Source of the DNA: Cupriavidus pauculus
GTDB lineage: Bacteria; Pseudomonadota; Gammaproteobacteria; Burkholderiales; Burkholderiaceae
Reading direction: 5' to 3'
NCBI RefSeq assembly: GCF_008801835.1
Contig: NZ_VZOW01000016.1
Location: forward strand, 62,001 to 126,000
DNA: 64,000 nt
The stretch's first letter is position 1. Each line of letters opens with the position of its first letter. A program made the translations under genes and the position numbers. Under the pieces are notes generated by a model. That model had not been told where the DNA came from and ran no database searches. It saw only the letters and a list, made by a program, of their open reading frames with translations. Below, piece after piece: positions 1 to 9,530 of the stretch.

Positions 1-519
1 AAGCCGAGCCTGGGGTCGCTGCTGCACGCGATCGAACTGCCGGTGCAGGGCGGCGACACGTTGTTTGCCAACATGCACACCGCATGGGACACGCTGCCGC
101 CGGCGCTGCAACGCAAGGTGGAAGGCTTGCGCGCCGAGCATACCTATCTGGCGCGCTACGCGGAGCTGCAAAAGCGCAGTCCGTGGCGTCCGAACCTGAC
201 GCCGGAGCAGATTGCGCAGGTCAAGCCAGTGGTGCATCCCGTGGTGCACACCCATCCGGAAACGGGCCGCAAGGCGCTGTTTGTCAGCGAGCATTTCACC
301 ACCCGCATCCTCGGCCTGCCCGACGATGAAAGCCGCGCGCTGCTGGACGAACTGTTTGCGCACAGCGTGAAGCCCGCGCACGTCTACCGGCATCAATGGC
401 GCGAACACGATCTGGTGTTCTGGGACAACCGCTCGCTGCTGCATCTTGCCGGCGGCACACCCGATGATCTGCGCCGCGTGATGTACCGCACGACGATCGA
501 GGGCGATACGCCGTTCTAA
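1..519 (+). CDS. TauD/TfdA-family Fe(II)/2-oxoglutarate dioxygenase, C-terminal part
   Basis: The frame is open from base 1, so the 5' end lies outside the window; 172 residues are visible. It matches the C-terminal half of the TauD/TfdA dioxygenases, which hydroxylate sulfonates, aryloxyacetates and related acids using 2-oxoglutarate and Fe(II). The distal iron ligand is in FWDNRSLLHLAGG, and the arginine that binds 2-oxoglutarate is in RVMYRTTIEG near the end. The first His-x-Asp iron pair must lie upstream of the window. A sulfonate/taurine-type ABC importer follows 66 bases later on the same strand, which fits a scavenging operon. The substrate cannot be read from the sequence. Confidence 0.85.
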   Translation, partial: KPSLGSLLHAIELPVQGGDTLFANMHTAWDTLPPALQRKVEGLRAEHTYLARYAELQKRSPWRPNLTPEQIAQVKPVVHPVVHTHPETGRKALFVSEHFTTRILGLPDDESRALLDELFAHSVKPAHVYRHQWREHDLVFWDNRSLLHLAGGTPDDLRRVMYRTTIEGDTPF

Positions 520-585
520 GGCCCGCCCTCGGCGGCCACGCCCGCAATTTTCTGCATACCGACTGATTCGCACCGGAGCTACTGC

Positions 586-1620
586 ATGCCCCTGTTTTCG
601 TTCGCCAACACGGCCAACACCTTTGCCCGCCGCGCCACGCTGGCAGTTCTGACCGCTGGCCTCGCGCTGAGCGGCGCCGCCCATGCCGAAGGCAGGCTGC
701 GCATTGCCGAGCAGTTCGGCGTGGTCTATCTGCTGCTCAACGTGGCGCGCGACCAGCAACTGATCGAAAAGCACGGCAAGCAGCAGGGCGTCGATATTAA
801 GGTGGAGTGGACGCAGCTGTCGGGCGGCGCGGCGGTCAACGATGCACTGCTGTCGGGCTCGATCGATATCGCCGGCGCCGGCGTCGGCCCGTTGCTCACG
901 CTGTGGGACCGCACGCGCGGGCGTCAGAACGTCAAGGGCGTGGCGTCGCTTGGCAACTATCCGTACTACCTCGTCAGCAATAATCTCAAGGTGAAATCGA
1001 TTGCCGATTTCACCGAGAAGGACCGCATCGCATTGCCGGCGGTCGGCGTGTCGGTGCAATCGCGCGTGCTCCAGCTGGCCGCCGCCAAGCAGTGGGGCGA
1101 CAAGGAGTTCAATCGTCTCGACAAATGGACCGTGGCGGTGCCGCATCCCGACGCGGCGGCGGCAGTGATCGCGGGGGGCACGGAAATCACCGCGCATTTC
1201 GGTAATCCGCCGTTCCAGGAACAGGAGCTTGCGGGAAATCCGAACGCGCATATCGTGCTCAATTCTTACGATGTGCTTGGCGGTCCCAGCTCGGCAACGG
1301 TGCTCTACGCCACCGAGAAATTCCGCAATGACAATCCGAAGACGTACCGCGCATTCGTCGATGCGCTGGCCGAGGCCGCGCAATTTGCGAGCAAGAATCC
1401 CGAAGCGGCGGCCGATCTCTATATCCGCGTCAACCAGGCAAAAATCGATCGCACGTTGCTGGTGAAAGTGCTGAAGAATCCGCAGGTCCAGTTCAAGGTG
1501 GCGCCGCAGAACACCTATCCGCTCGCGGAATTCATGCATCGCGTCGGCGCGATCAAGAACCAGCCGAAATCCTGGCAGGACTATTTCTTCCAGGATCCCG
1601 TCACCGCGCAGGGGAGTTGA
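586..1620 (+). CDS. ABC transporter periplasmic substrate-binding protein (SsuA/TauA/NitT type)
   Basis: The 344-residue protein starts with an export signal containing Arg-Arg and a hydrophobic stretch ending in SGAAHA-E. The mature part follows the periplasmic binding fold of the nitrate/sulfonate/taurine class, with the VNDALLSGSIDIAGAG segment typical of these binders at about residues 83-98. A GGAG ribosome site lies just before the ATG at 586. The stop is followed two bases later by the ATPase start, so binder, ATPase and permease form one tight operon. A TauD-type oxygenase upstream suggests a sulfonate or similar organic acid as ligand; this is inference. Confidence 0.88.
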   Translation: MPLFSFANTANTFARRATLAVLTAGLALSGAAHAEGRLRIAEQFGVVYLLLNVARDQQLIEKHGKQQGVDIKVEWTQLSGGAAVNDALLSGSIDIAGAGVGPLLTLWDRTRGRQNVKGVASLGNYPYYLVSNNLKVKSIADFTEKDRIALPAVGVSVQSRVLQLAAAKQWGDKEFNRLDKWTVAVPHPDAAAAVIAGGTEITAHFGNPPFQEQELAGNPNAHIVLNSYDVLGGPSSATVLYATEKFRNDNPKTYRAFVDALAEAAQFASKNPEAAADLYIRVNQAKIDRTLLVKVLKNPQVQFKVAPQNTYPLAEFMHRVGAIKNQPKSWQDYFFQDPVTAQGS

Positions 1621-1621
1621 G

Positions 1622-2509
1622 ATGGCCGACGGCAATCACGGCGGCGCGCATCTGCGTGTCGTGTCGCATCCGCAGCCGCTGCTGCAGGTTGACGAGGTGT
1701 CGCTGGAATATCGCACGCCGCAGCGCGTGGTGCGCGCCACGCATCGCGTCAGTTTCGATGTGCATGCGGCCGATCGCTTTGTGCTGCTGGGCCCGTCGGG
1801 CTGCGGCAAATCCACGCTGCTCAAGGCGGTGGCAGGATTTGTGACGCCGGCCGAAGGGCAGATTCGTCTCGAAGGGCAGCGTGTCGATGCGCCCGGTCCG
1901 GATCGCATCGTGGTGTTCCAGGAATTCGATCAACTGCCGCCGTGGAAAACCGTCAAGCAGAACGTCATGTTCCCGCTGCGACACGCGCGCGGATTGTCGA
2001 AGGCCGAAGCCGCCGACGTGGCGCTGCATTTTCTTGACAAGGTTGGCCTGTCCGCATTTGCCGACGCCTATCCGCACACGCTGTCCGGCGGCATGAAGCA
2101 ACGCGTGGCGATTGCGCGCGCGTTGGCGATGCGGCCGAAGGTGCTGCTGATGGATGAACCGTTTGCCGCGCTCGACGCACTGACGCGCCGGCGCATGCAG
2201 GAGGAATTGCTGGCGCTTTGGGAGGACGCGGCGTTCACGCTGTTGTTCGTCACGCACTCGATCGAGGAAGCGCTGGTGGTAGGCAGCCGCATTTTGCTGC
2301 TGTCGCCGCATCCGGGCCGCGTGCGCGCGGAGCTCAACAGTCATCAGTATTCGCTGGCCAGCCAAGGCAGCGCCGATTTCCAGGCCGCCGCGCAGCGCAT
2401 CCATCAGATGCTGTTCGAGCAGCGGGCCGAAGGCGTTTTGGCAGCGACGGAGACCGACGCCGCGCATGCGCCGCAACCTACCGTTCACGCCGCGGGGCAA
2501 CGATCATGA
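1622..2509 (+). CDS. ABC transporter ATP-binding protein (SsuB/TauB type)
   Basis: This 295-residue cytoplasmic ATPase would power the importer encoded around it. All nucleotide-binding elements are present: Walker A GPSGCGKS at residues 57-64, a Q-loop in VFQEFDQLPPW, the signature LSGGMKQRVAIARAL, Walker B LLMDEPFAALD and the switch histidine in FVTHS. The pattern is that of the nitrate/sulfonate/bicarbonate group. The C-terminus carries about 35 extra low-complexity residues. The stop overlaps the permease start in an ATGA arrangement, which implies translational coupling. Confidence 0.92.
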   Translation: MADGNHGGAHLRVVSHPQPLLQVDEVSLEYRTPQRVVRATHRVSFDVHAADRFVLLGPSGCGKSTLLKAVAGFVTPAEGQIRLEGQRVDAPGPDRIVVFQEFDQLPPWKTVKQNVMFPLRHARGLSKAEAADVALHFLDKVGLSAFADAYPHTLSGGMKQRVAIARALAMRPKVLLMDEPFAALDALTRRRMQEELLALWEDAAFTLLFVTHSIEEALVVGSRILLLSPHPGRVRAELNSHQYSLASQGSADFQAAAQRIHQMLFEQRAEGVLAATETDAAHAPQPTVHAAGQRS

Positions 2510-3375
2510 GCACGATGCAAGCACCGTTGCGCGCCGAGTACGAGCGCGCACTGGAACCGTTCACCGCACAGCCGCTGTCGCAGGCGTTGCCGTGGCATCG
2601 GCGGCTGTGGGAGCTGGGCTGGCTACGCAAGGGCGCGCTGCTGATCGTGCTGGCGCTGATCTGGGAGATTGCCGCGCGCGTGCAGGACAACGATTTGCTG
2701 CTGCCGACGTTCATGGCCACGGCGCGCGCGTTTGTCGATGCCATCGTCGACGGAGAATTGCCGGGCAAGGCCGTGGTGTCGCTATCGGTATTGCTGCAGG
2801 GCTATGCCGCCGGGATCGTGCTGGCATTCGTGCTGACCACGCTGGCCGTGTCCACGCGCATCGGCCGCGACCTGCTCGAAACGCTGACCGCGATGTTCAA
2901 CCCATTGCCCGCGATCGCGCTGTTGCCGCTGGCGTTGCTCTGGTTCGGCCTGGGCAGCAAGAGCCTGATTTTCGTGCTGGTGCACGCGGTGCTGTGGCCG
3001 TTGGCATTGAACACCTATGCGGGGTTTCGCGGCGTGCCTGAAACGCTGCGCATGGCGGGCCGCAACTACGGGCTGCGCGGGCTGCGCTACGTCGTGCTGA
3101 TTCTCGTGCCGGCGGCGCTGCCGGCGATCGTTTCCGGACTCAAGATCGGCTGGGCGTTTGCCTGGCGCACGCTGATCGCGGCCGAACTGGTGTTTGGCGC
3201 TTCGTCGGGCAAGGGCGGTTTGGGCTGGTACATCTTCCAGAATCGCAATGAGCTTTACACCGATCGGGTCTTTGCCGGGCTGGCCACGGTGATCCTGATC
3301 GGACTTGCCGTGGAAGGGCTGGTGTTCACCACGCTGGAACGCCTGACCGTGCGGCGCTGGGGCGTGCAGCACTGA
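2506..3375 (+). CDS. ABC transporter permease (SsuC/TauC type)
   Basis: A 289-residue inner-membrane permease with a cytoplasmic N-terminus and about six hydrophobic segments. The ATPase-contact (EAA-like) loop is visible in GRNYGLRGLRYVVL near residues 183-198, followed by the conserved proline-rich segment PAALPAIVSGLKIG. The ATG at 2506 is preferred because it overlaps the ATPase stop; the frame stays open further upstream but only inside the ATPase gene. With the two preceding genes it makes a complete importer. Confidence 0.9.
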   Translation: MSTMQAPLRAEYERALEPFTAQPLSQALPWHRRLWELGWLRKGALLIVLALIWEIAARVQDNDLLLPTFMATARAFVDAIVDGELPGKAVVSLSVLLQGYAAGIVLAFVLTTLAVSTRIGRDLLETLTAMFNPLPAIALLPLALLWFGLGSKSLIFVLVHAVLWPLALNTYAGFRGVPETLRMAGRNYGLRGLRYVVLILVPAALPAIVSGLKIGWAFAWRTLIAAELVFGASSGKGGLGWYIFQNRNELYTDRVFAGLATVILIGLAVEGLVFTTLERLTVRRWGVQH

Positions 3376-3447
3376 GTCATCGAACTGCCGAGCGATTGCG
3401 GCGGCGTGGCTTGCCGCAGTCATGAAGCCGGCGTATCGTGACGGGCC

Positions 3448-4215
3448 ATGACGACAATCCATCATGCCGCGGCCCAGGGCTTCTCCGCCCAGGCCGATAC
3501 GTACGCCCGCGGGCGTCCCGATTATCCCGCCGAGATCGGCGACTGGCTGCGCGATACGCTGGGCCTGGCCGAGGGCCGGAGCGTGGTCGACCTGGGCGCC
3601 GGCACCGGCAAGTTCACGCGCCTGCTGTTGCCCACCGGCACCAGCGTTATCGCCGTGGAACCGGTCGACGCCATGCGCGCGCAACTCTCATCCCGACTGC
3701 CTGACGTGACGGTGCTGGCGGGCAGCGCGGAATCGATGCCGCTGCCCGATGCCAGCGTCGATGCAGTGGTGTGCGCGCAGGCGTTCCACTGGTTTGCCAA
3801 CGCCGCGGCGATGCAGGAAATCCGCCGCGTGCTGAAGCCGGGCGGACGGCTGGGGCTGGTCTGGAATGTCCGCGACGAATCGTATCCGTGGGTGGCCAAG
3901 CTCACCGCAATCATGACGCCGTACGAGGGCGATGCGCCGCGCTTCTACAAGGGCGACTGGAAGAAGGTGTTCCCGGCCGAAGGGTTCGGGCCACTCGCGC
4001 TGACGCGCCTGCCCTATACCCACAACGGCTCGCCCGAGCATGTGATCGTCGACCGCGTGATGTCGGTGAGCTTTATCGCGTCGTTGCCGCAGGCCGAGCA
4101 GGATGCGGTGCGTGCGCGGCTGCGCGAAGTGATCGCCACCGATCCGGCGCTGCAGGGCCGCGACGAGGTGTCGTTCCCGTACAGCACCGAAGCCTACTGT
4201 TGCCAGCGCCTGTAG
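3448..4215 (+). CDS. Class I SAM-dependent methyltransferase (UbiE/Methyltransf_11 type)
   Basis: The 255-residue protein has the SAM-binding motif I VVDLGAGTG at residues 46-54, an acidic residue ending strand 2 (AVEPVDAM), and the post-motif segment VVCAQAFHWFAN, which is typical of Methyltransf_11 proteins. It is a soluble small-molecule methyltransferase; the acceptor is unknown. It stands 72 bases after the ABC permease and converges with the MFS gene on the other strand, so it may be its own unit. It ends in a Cys-Cys pair (YCCQRL). Confidence 0.85.
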   Translation: MTTIHHAAAQGFSAQADTYARGRPDYPAEIGDWLRDTLGLAEGRSVVDLGAGTGKFTRLLLPTGTSVIAVEPVDAMRAQLSSRLPDVTVLAGSAESMPLPDASVDAVVCAQAFHWFANAAAMQEIRRVLKPGGRLGLVWNVRDESYPWVAKLTAIMTPYEGDAPRFYKGDWKKVFPAEGFGPLALTRLPYTHNGSPEHVIVDRVMSVSFIASLPQAEQDAVRARLREVIATDPALQGRDEVSFPYSTEAYCCQRL

Positions 4216-4231
4216 CCGCCAACGCCATCGC

Positions 4232-5458
4232 TCAGGCGGCAGGCGCCAACTGGGCGCGGTAGCGCACGGCCAGCACCTGGCTCAATCCCAACGCGGCCAG
4301 CGCGCTGAGCGCGGCAAACAGGTACACGGCCGGATAGCCGCCGTGTTTGGCGATCAGGCCGGCCACCGGGCCGGTCAGGCCCAGCGCGAAATCGAGGAAC
4401 AGTGCGTAAGCGCCGAGCGCCGAGCCGCGGTTGGTCGCGGGCACGCGCTTGACCGCTTCCATGCCCAGTGCGGGAAACACCAGCGAGAAGCCGAACCCGA
4501 CCACCGCGGCGCCGGCCAGCGCCTGCCATGGCGCATGAGCCATCCAGATGATGGCAAGCCCGGCCGCTTCCACGGCAAACGACACCAGCGCGACCGCATA
4601 GCCGCCAAATCGTCCGATCGCATCGGCCATCACCAGTCGCGTCAGCACGAAGCAGGTGCCCAGCGCCGTCAGCGCCAGCGCGGCGTGGTCCCAGCCATGG
4701 TTGGCGTAATAGAGCGTAATAAATGCGGTGATCACGCCAAAGCCGACCGACCCCAGCGCCAGGCAAAGCCCGAACGGGGTCATGGCGCGAAACACGCGGC
4801 GAAACGGCAGGCGCTCGCCCTTGAGGATCGGCACGGGCGGGCGGCGGCGCGCCAGCAGCAACGCCACGCCAGCGATCACGGCCGTCACCACGCCAATCGT
4901 GCCGAGCCCGCCGAATCCGGCCAACACCACACCCACCGGCGCACCCACGGCCAGCGCGCCATAGGTGGTGATGCCGTTCCACGAGATCACCTTGGCGGTG
5001 TGCCGCGCCCCGGCGCTGCTGATGCCCCACGCGATCGTGCCGGTGGTGACCAGGCTTTCGCCGGCGCCCAGCATCAGCCGCGCCGCCAGCAGCCACGTCA
5101 GTCCCAGCCAGTGGCTGCCGGCAAACAACGCGGCGATCAGCGTCAGCACGCCGCTGCCGGTGCAAAGCATCAGGCCGGTGAGCACGGACCGCTTGGGCCC
5201 CTGCGTATCGCACAGCGTGCCGGCCCACGGGCGGCTCAGCAGCGTGGCCAGATACTGGATGCTGACGGCAAGTCCGGCCAGCACCGCGCTGTAGCCGAGA
5301 TCGCCGTGCACGAAGCCGGGCACCACCGCCAGCGGCAGACCCACCGCGAGATACGCGATGAAGTTGAAGGCGACCACGGCAAGGATACGGCGGGTCACAT
5401 TATCAGTGGCGGATTCGCCATGCGGCGGCGACGCCGGGGAAAGGCTTGGGGAAGACAT
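4232..5458 (-). CDS. MFS transporter (YfcJ/YhhS-like)
   Basis: A 408-residue inner-membrane protein with about twelve hydrophobic helices. The conserved loop between helices 2 and 3 reads SRPWAGTLCDTQGPKRSV, as in the YfcJ/YhhS group of major facilitator exporters (known family trait; substrate undefined). The start at 5458 is chosen because the first helix begins about 25 residues later; the frame continues upstream only as low-complexity sequence. It is divergent from the IclR regulator at 5666, with about 200 bases between them, so that regulator may control it. Confidence 0.85.
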   Translation of the reverse strand: MSSPSLSPASPPHGESATDNVTRRILAVVAFNFIAYLAVGLPLAVVPGFVHGDLGYSAVLAGLAVSIQYLATLLSRPWAGTLCDTQGPKRSVLTGLMLCTGSGVLTLIAALFAGSHWLGLTWLLAARLMLGAGESLVTTGTIAWGISSAGARHTAKVISWNGITTYGALAVGAPVGVVLAGFGGLGTIGVVTAVIAGVALLLARRRPPVPILKGERLPFRRVFRAMTPFGLCLALGSVGFGVITAFITLYYANHGWDHAALALTALGTCFVLTRLVMADAIGRFGGYAVALVSFAVEAAGLAIIWMAHAPWQALAGAAVVGFGFSLVFPALGMEAVKRVPATNRGSALGAYALFLDFALGLTGPVAGLIAKHGGYPAVYLFAALSALAALGLSQVLAVRYRAQLAPAA

Positions 5459-5665
5459 CGTGATTTGGGGGCGCGCAAGTGGCCGGACTTTCGCATTCAG
5501 GAATGAAAACCTAGGGAAAACCCGGAAGGCGACATCATACCGGCAATGTCCGCGGCGCGTGCGCCGGGCGTGCCGTTGCCGTTCCATTGACAACCCCCAG
5601 GCCGTTCTATACGGTGAGTGCCCGTTCCGATTGCCCAACTGCCGCCGATTTGCGGCCATGTCTCG

Positions 5666-6472
5666 ATGCCCCGCAAAGCCGCCCAGATCTCCGAAGCCGA
5701 CAAGCACGCCGCAGAAGGGGGCGCCGTCGCCGTCGATCGGGCGCTGTTCGTGCTGTCGGTGTTCCGGATCGGCGATGCCGCGCTGGGCCTGGCCGAACTG
5801 GCACAGCGCAGCGGCCTGTACAAGAGCACGCTGCTGCGGCTGCTGGCATCGCTGGAACATGCGCGGCTGATCCAGCGCCTGCCCGACGGACGCTATGCGT
5901 TGGGCTCCGAGATTGCGCGGCTGAACGCGGTGTACGCGGCGGCGTTTTCGCTGGAGCAGGTGGTGATGCCGGCGCTGCGCGAACTGGTGCGCGTCACGCG
6001 CGAATCGGCGGCGTTTCATGTCGAACAGGGCGAACATCGGCTGTGCCTGTATCGCGTGGATTCGCCGCAGCCGGTGCGCGACCATATCCGCGCCGGCGAC
6101 CTGCTGCCGCGCAACCGCGGCGCGGGCGGCCGCGTGCTGCGCGCATTTGCCGGCGCGCGCGGAGAGATCTACCAGCGCATCCGCGATGAAGGCGTGATTG
6201 CGCTGGTCGGCGATCGCAGTCCGGACATCGCCGGCGTGTCGTCGCCGGTGTTCGGCCCCGGCGGCGAACTGAAGGGGGCGCTGACGCTGACGTGTCCCAC
6301 GCCGCGTTTTTCCCCGGCATTTCGCCAGCAGGTGCTCGACGCCGCGCGCGCGCTCACGCTTGAGTTGGGCGGCAGCTTTCCCGACGTGGCGCCCGCGCCG
6401 GCCGGGGCTCGCGCAACGCACGACGCCACGCGCGATCCTGCCCAGCCGTTCGCGCTGCCGCACGACGACTGA
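5666..6472 (+). CDS. IclR-family transcriptional regulator
   Basis: 268 residues with the IclR layout: an N-terminal winged helix (ALFVLSVFRIGDAALGLAEL, then KSTLLRLLASLEHARLIQR) and a C-terminal effector domain (ESAAFHVEQGEHRLCLYRVDS). I chose the ATG at 5666; a GTG 48 bases upstream is an alternative that would add 16 residues. Its position divergent from the MFS gene suggests control of that transporter and of itself. The effector is not predictable. Confidence 0.85.
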   Translation: MPRKAAQISEADKHAAEGGAVAVDRALFVLSVFRIGDAALGLAELAQRSGLYKSTLLRLLASLEHARLIQRLPDGRYALGSEIARLNAVYAAAFSLEQVVMPALRELVRVTRESAAFHVEQGEHRLCLYRVDSPQPVRDHIRAGDLLPRNRGAGGRVLRAFAGARGEIYQRIRDEGVIALVGDRSPDIAGVSSPVFGPGGELKGALTLTCPTPRFSPAFRQQVLDAARALTLELGGSFPDVAPAPAGARATHDATRDPAQPFALPHDD

Positions 6473-6727
6473 GCTGGTAGCGGCGGCCAGCGGCGTCCGC
6501 CGTGCGATGCCCGCCGCGCTTTTTGTCGCCGCCGCGCTTTTCCTTCTATTTCAATCTGTTACGGCGCGTGTGTACCCGGCTTGTCGGGGGTGCCCGCACC
6601 CACGGACGCGGGCTATGATGCGAGCTTTCGCGCCGATCAAACAGCCGTTGCCCCGTTGGGTCGCCCGTTAAGGGTTAACGTGGATAACGGCAGCCGCCTC
6701 CGGTAGCTTTAGAGGATTTCAATTCCC

Positions 6728-7954
6728 GTGCACCTGGCTCAGCAGACCATTCTGGTCGTCATGATGGTGGTTTTCTCCAGCACCCTGGTCATGGCCGCGG
6801 GGCTGGTCCTTGCGCTGCGCGCAAGCGACGCGGGTCGCCTGTGGGCCACCGGCCATGTGGTGGCGTCCGGCGCCGGTCTGGTGGTGGCCGCCGGCGCCGC
6901 CGACGGATCGCTGCAGCTTGCCGCGCTGGGGGCCGGTTTCTATCTGATCGGCCGCCTGACGATCTATCGCGGCGTGCGCGCCTACTACGGTCTGCCCGAT
7001 CGCGCCGCGCTGCTGCGCGGCATCGGTATTGTGGCGTTCGTGCTGATGGTGCTGATGGCGGGCGTGTCCGATGGCCGGCTGCTGGTGCACGGCGTGGCCT
7101 ACGGCATGCTGGCGATGATCTCGTTTGCCACCATTGTCACCATGCTGGGCAGCAAGCGCGGGCGCACCAGCATCGGCGGACCGCTGGTGCTGGCGTCGCA
7201 TCTGGTGCTGCTTGGCTCGCAGGTGGCCGCGCTCAGCTATGGAGCGGCGTTCAAGGGCATTGCCATCACGCCGTTCTTCCTGCAGACCAGCTCCAGCATC
7301 TGGCCGCTGGCGCCAATGGTGGCGGTGTTGCTGGGCCTGTTCGGCTTCAGCCTGATGGCGATGGAGCAGATCATCGCGCAGAACGAAAACGGTGCGCGCC
7401 TGGATGCGCTGACTGGCCTGCTCAATCGTGGCGCGCTGGACATGACGGCGGTGGCGATGGTGGCGCGCTGGCAGCGCGACGGTGACGCGCTGTCGTGCCT
7501 GGTGATCGACGTCGATCATTTCAAGCTGGTGAACGACCGCCACGGCCATCACGCTGGCGACAGCGTGCTGCGCGAGATTGCCACCGCGCTCGATAATTCA
7601 CGGCGGGCGTCCGATATCGCCGCCCGCTACGGCGGCGAGGAGTTCTGCATTCTCTGCCCTCATACCGACGAGCACCAGGCGACCGCACTGGCCAACCGCA
7701 TCCTGCGCAAGGTGCGCGCCATCCAGTTGCCGGGCGGGGGCGGCCACGCCAGCGTCAGCATCGGCATCGCGCAGTTGCATGGCGGGCCGCCCAGCCGCGA
7801 AGGGCTTTGGCGCAACCTGTTCGCCGATGCCGACCGCGCGCTCTACCTGGCCAAGCAGCGCGGTCGCGACCAATTCGTGCTCGGCTCCAGCATGGCCGAA
7901 GCGGTCGAGACGGACGAGTTGCAGGCACAGATCGACTGCGTCGGCGCGGTCTAG
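6728..7954 (+). CDS. Membrane-bound diguanylate cyclase (GGDEF)
   Basis: 408 residues starting at GTG, with AGAGGA as ribosome site 12 bases upstream. The N-terminal ~210 residues form about six or seven membrane helices of unassigned type. The C-terminal GGDEF domain makes cyclic di-GMP from two GTP. The active-site motif is GGEEF at residues 302-306, and the inhibitory I-site RxxD is present as RASD at 293-296, so product inhibition is expected. The metal-binding VIDVDHFKLVND is intact. No phosphodiesterase is nearby. It stands alone and converges with the aldehyde dehydrogenase gene. Confidence 0.93.
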   Translation: MHLAQQTILVVMMVVFSSTLVMAAGLVLALRASDAGRLWATGHVVASGAGLVVAAGAADGSLQLAALGAGFYLIGRLTIYRGVRAYYGLPDRAALLRGIGIVAFVLMVLMAGVSDGRLLVHGVAYGMLAMISFATIVTMLGSKRGRTSIGGPLVLASHLVLLGSQVAALSYGAAFKGIAITPFFLQTSSSIWPLAPMVAVLLGLFGFSLMAMEQIIAQNENGARLDALTGLLNRGALDMTAVAMVARWQRDGDALSCLVIDVDHFKLVNDRHGHHAGDSVLREIATALDNSRRASDIAARYGGEEFCILCPHTDEHQATALANRILRKVRAIQLPGGGGHASVSIGIAQLHGGPPSREGLWRNLFADADRALYLAKQRGRDQFVLGSSMAEAVETDELQAQIDCVGAV

Positions 7955-7997
7955 CGGCGCCCACGCGCGCAACGCACCGCCGTCGCGCCCGGCCGTC

Positions 7998-9419
7998 TCA
8001 GGCCACGCCGAGCAACGACTTCGGCTCCATGAACGCCTCCAGGCCGAAGGTCCCGTATTCGCGGCCGATGCCCGATTGCTTGAATCCGCCGAACGGTGCC
8101 GCGGGTTCATGACGCAGCGTGTTGACCAGCACGCGCCCGGCTTCGATCTGCAATGCCACCTCGCGCGCCCGCGCGGTGTTCGACGACAACACATAGGCCT
8201 GCAGGCCATAGGCAGTGTCGTTGGCCATCCGTATCGCGTCCTCCGTGTCGTGATAGGCGATGATCGACAGCACCGGGCCAAAGATTTCCTCGCGTGCGAT
8301 GGTCATGTCGTTGGTGACGTCGCTGAACACGGTCGGCCGCACGAACCATCCTGCATCGATGCCGTCGGGGCGTCCCACGCCGCCAGCGATCAGACGCGCG
8401 CCTTCTTCCAGCCCGATGCGGATATAGCGCTGCACGCGATCCCATTGTTTCTGGCTGACCATCGGGCCGATGCTGGTTGCCGCATCACGCGGATCACCCG
8501 AACGAAACTCGGCGACGGCTTTCACCACGTGCGCTTCGAACGCGCGCAGCGACGCCGCGGGCACCAGGATGCGCGTGCCGGCAATGCAAGCCTGTCCGCT
8601 GTTCATGAAGCCGGCCTGCAGCGCCAGCGGCACGGCCTCGTCGAAATTTGCATCGTCGAGCACGATGACTGGTGACTTGCCGCCCAGCTCCAGCGTGGTG
8701 CGCTTCAAGGTTTCGGCTGCGCCGCGCAGGATCGCTTTGCCCACCGCGGTGGAGCCCGTGAAAGACAGCTTGGCGACGTCGGGATGGGTGGCGATGGCGG
8801 CGCCCACGGTTTCGCCGCGGCCCGTGACGATATTGAACACGCCGGCCGGTAATTCCGCCGCGTGCAGCGCCTCCGTGACGATGCGCGTCTGCATGGCGCT
8901 CATCTCGCTGGGCTTGATCACGGCCGTGCAGCCTGCGGCCAGCGCCACCGCCAGCTTGCCTGCGATGAAACCCGCATCGTTGTTCCACGGCGTGATCAGC
9001 CCCGCCACGCCGAGCGGCTGCATGATGACTTCCGCACTGCCGGCGCGCCGGGTGAACGGAAAATCCTGCAGCACGTTGGCAGCGTCCAGTAGCACGTCGC
9101 TGGCGTGCCGCGCCATCCATCGCGCGCGTGATGCGGGCGCGCCATATTCCTCGACGATCGCCTCGATCAGGTCCGCTTCCCTGGCCGCCAGCGCGCGATG
9201 CATGCGCTGCAGCATGTCCAGACGGTCCTGGCGGGAACTGCGGGAAAACGTCGTGAAAGCGCGCCGGGCAGCGTCCACGGCGCGCGCCGCGTCCACGGCG
9301 TCGGCCAGTCGCACGCGGCCTGTCACCTGCTCGGTGGCCGGATTGAACAGGTCGAACCATTCGGTGCCGTGCGGTTCGACAAAGGCGCCGTCGAGGTAGA
9401 TCTTGTCGATGATTTGCAT
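7998..9419 (-). CDS. NAD(P)-dependent aldehyde dehydrogenase
   Basis: A 473-residue protein of usual family length that oxidises an aldehyde to the acid with NAD(P). The general base Glu244 lies in LELGGKSP and the nucleophile Cys278 in GQACIAG; the nucleotide loop FTGSTAVGK is also present. The ATG at 9419 gives the normal N-terminus (MQIIDKIYLDGAF); the frame runs on upstream without family similarity. It is divergent from the LysR gene at 9531, the usual layout for a regulator and its target. It might process aldehydes from the neighbouring P450, but that is inference. Confidence 0.93.
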   Translation of the reverse strand: MQIIDKIYLDGAFVEPHGTEWFDLFNPATEQVTGRVRLADAVDAARAVDAARRAFTTFSRSSRQDRLDMLQRMHRALAAREADLIEAIVEEYGAPASRARWMARHASDVLLDAANVLQDFPFTRRAGSAEVIMQPLGVAGLITPWNNDAGFIAGKLAVALAAGCTAVIKPSEMSAMQTRIVTEALHAAELPAGVFNIVTGRGETVGAAIATHPDVAKLSFTGSTAVGKAILRGAAETLKRTTLELGGKSPVIVLDDANFDEAVPLALQAGFMNSGQACIAGTRILVPAASLRAFEAHVVKAVAEFRSGDPRDAATSIGPMVSQKQWDRVQRYIRIGLEEGARLIAGGVGRPDGIDAGWFVRPTVFSDVTNDMTIAREEIFGPVLSIIAYHDTEDAIRMANDTAYGLQAYVLSSNTARAREVALQIEAGRVLVNTLRHEPAAPFGGFKQSGIGREYGTFGLEAFMEPKSLLGVA

Positions 9420-9530
9420 GATGTGCCCGGCGATGCGCCGGTATCTGGTGGTCTCGATGACAAGATAGGCCGCGCCGATTGCGTTGACTAGACGTACAAT
9501 TCGGGACGTTCTATTGAGCAATATCGGACA

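Noticed and set aside
2218..2505. N-terminal extension of the ABC permease
   Set aside because: It lies inside the ATPase gene in another frame; the ATGA overlap at 2506 is the natural start.
4343..5506. A 387-codon open frame on the plus strand
   Set aside because: Antisense to the MFS gene, low-complexity Gln/Arg/Ala/His composition, no recognisable motif.
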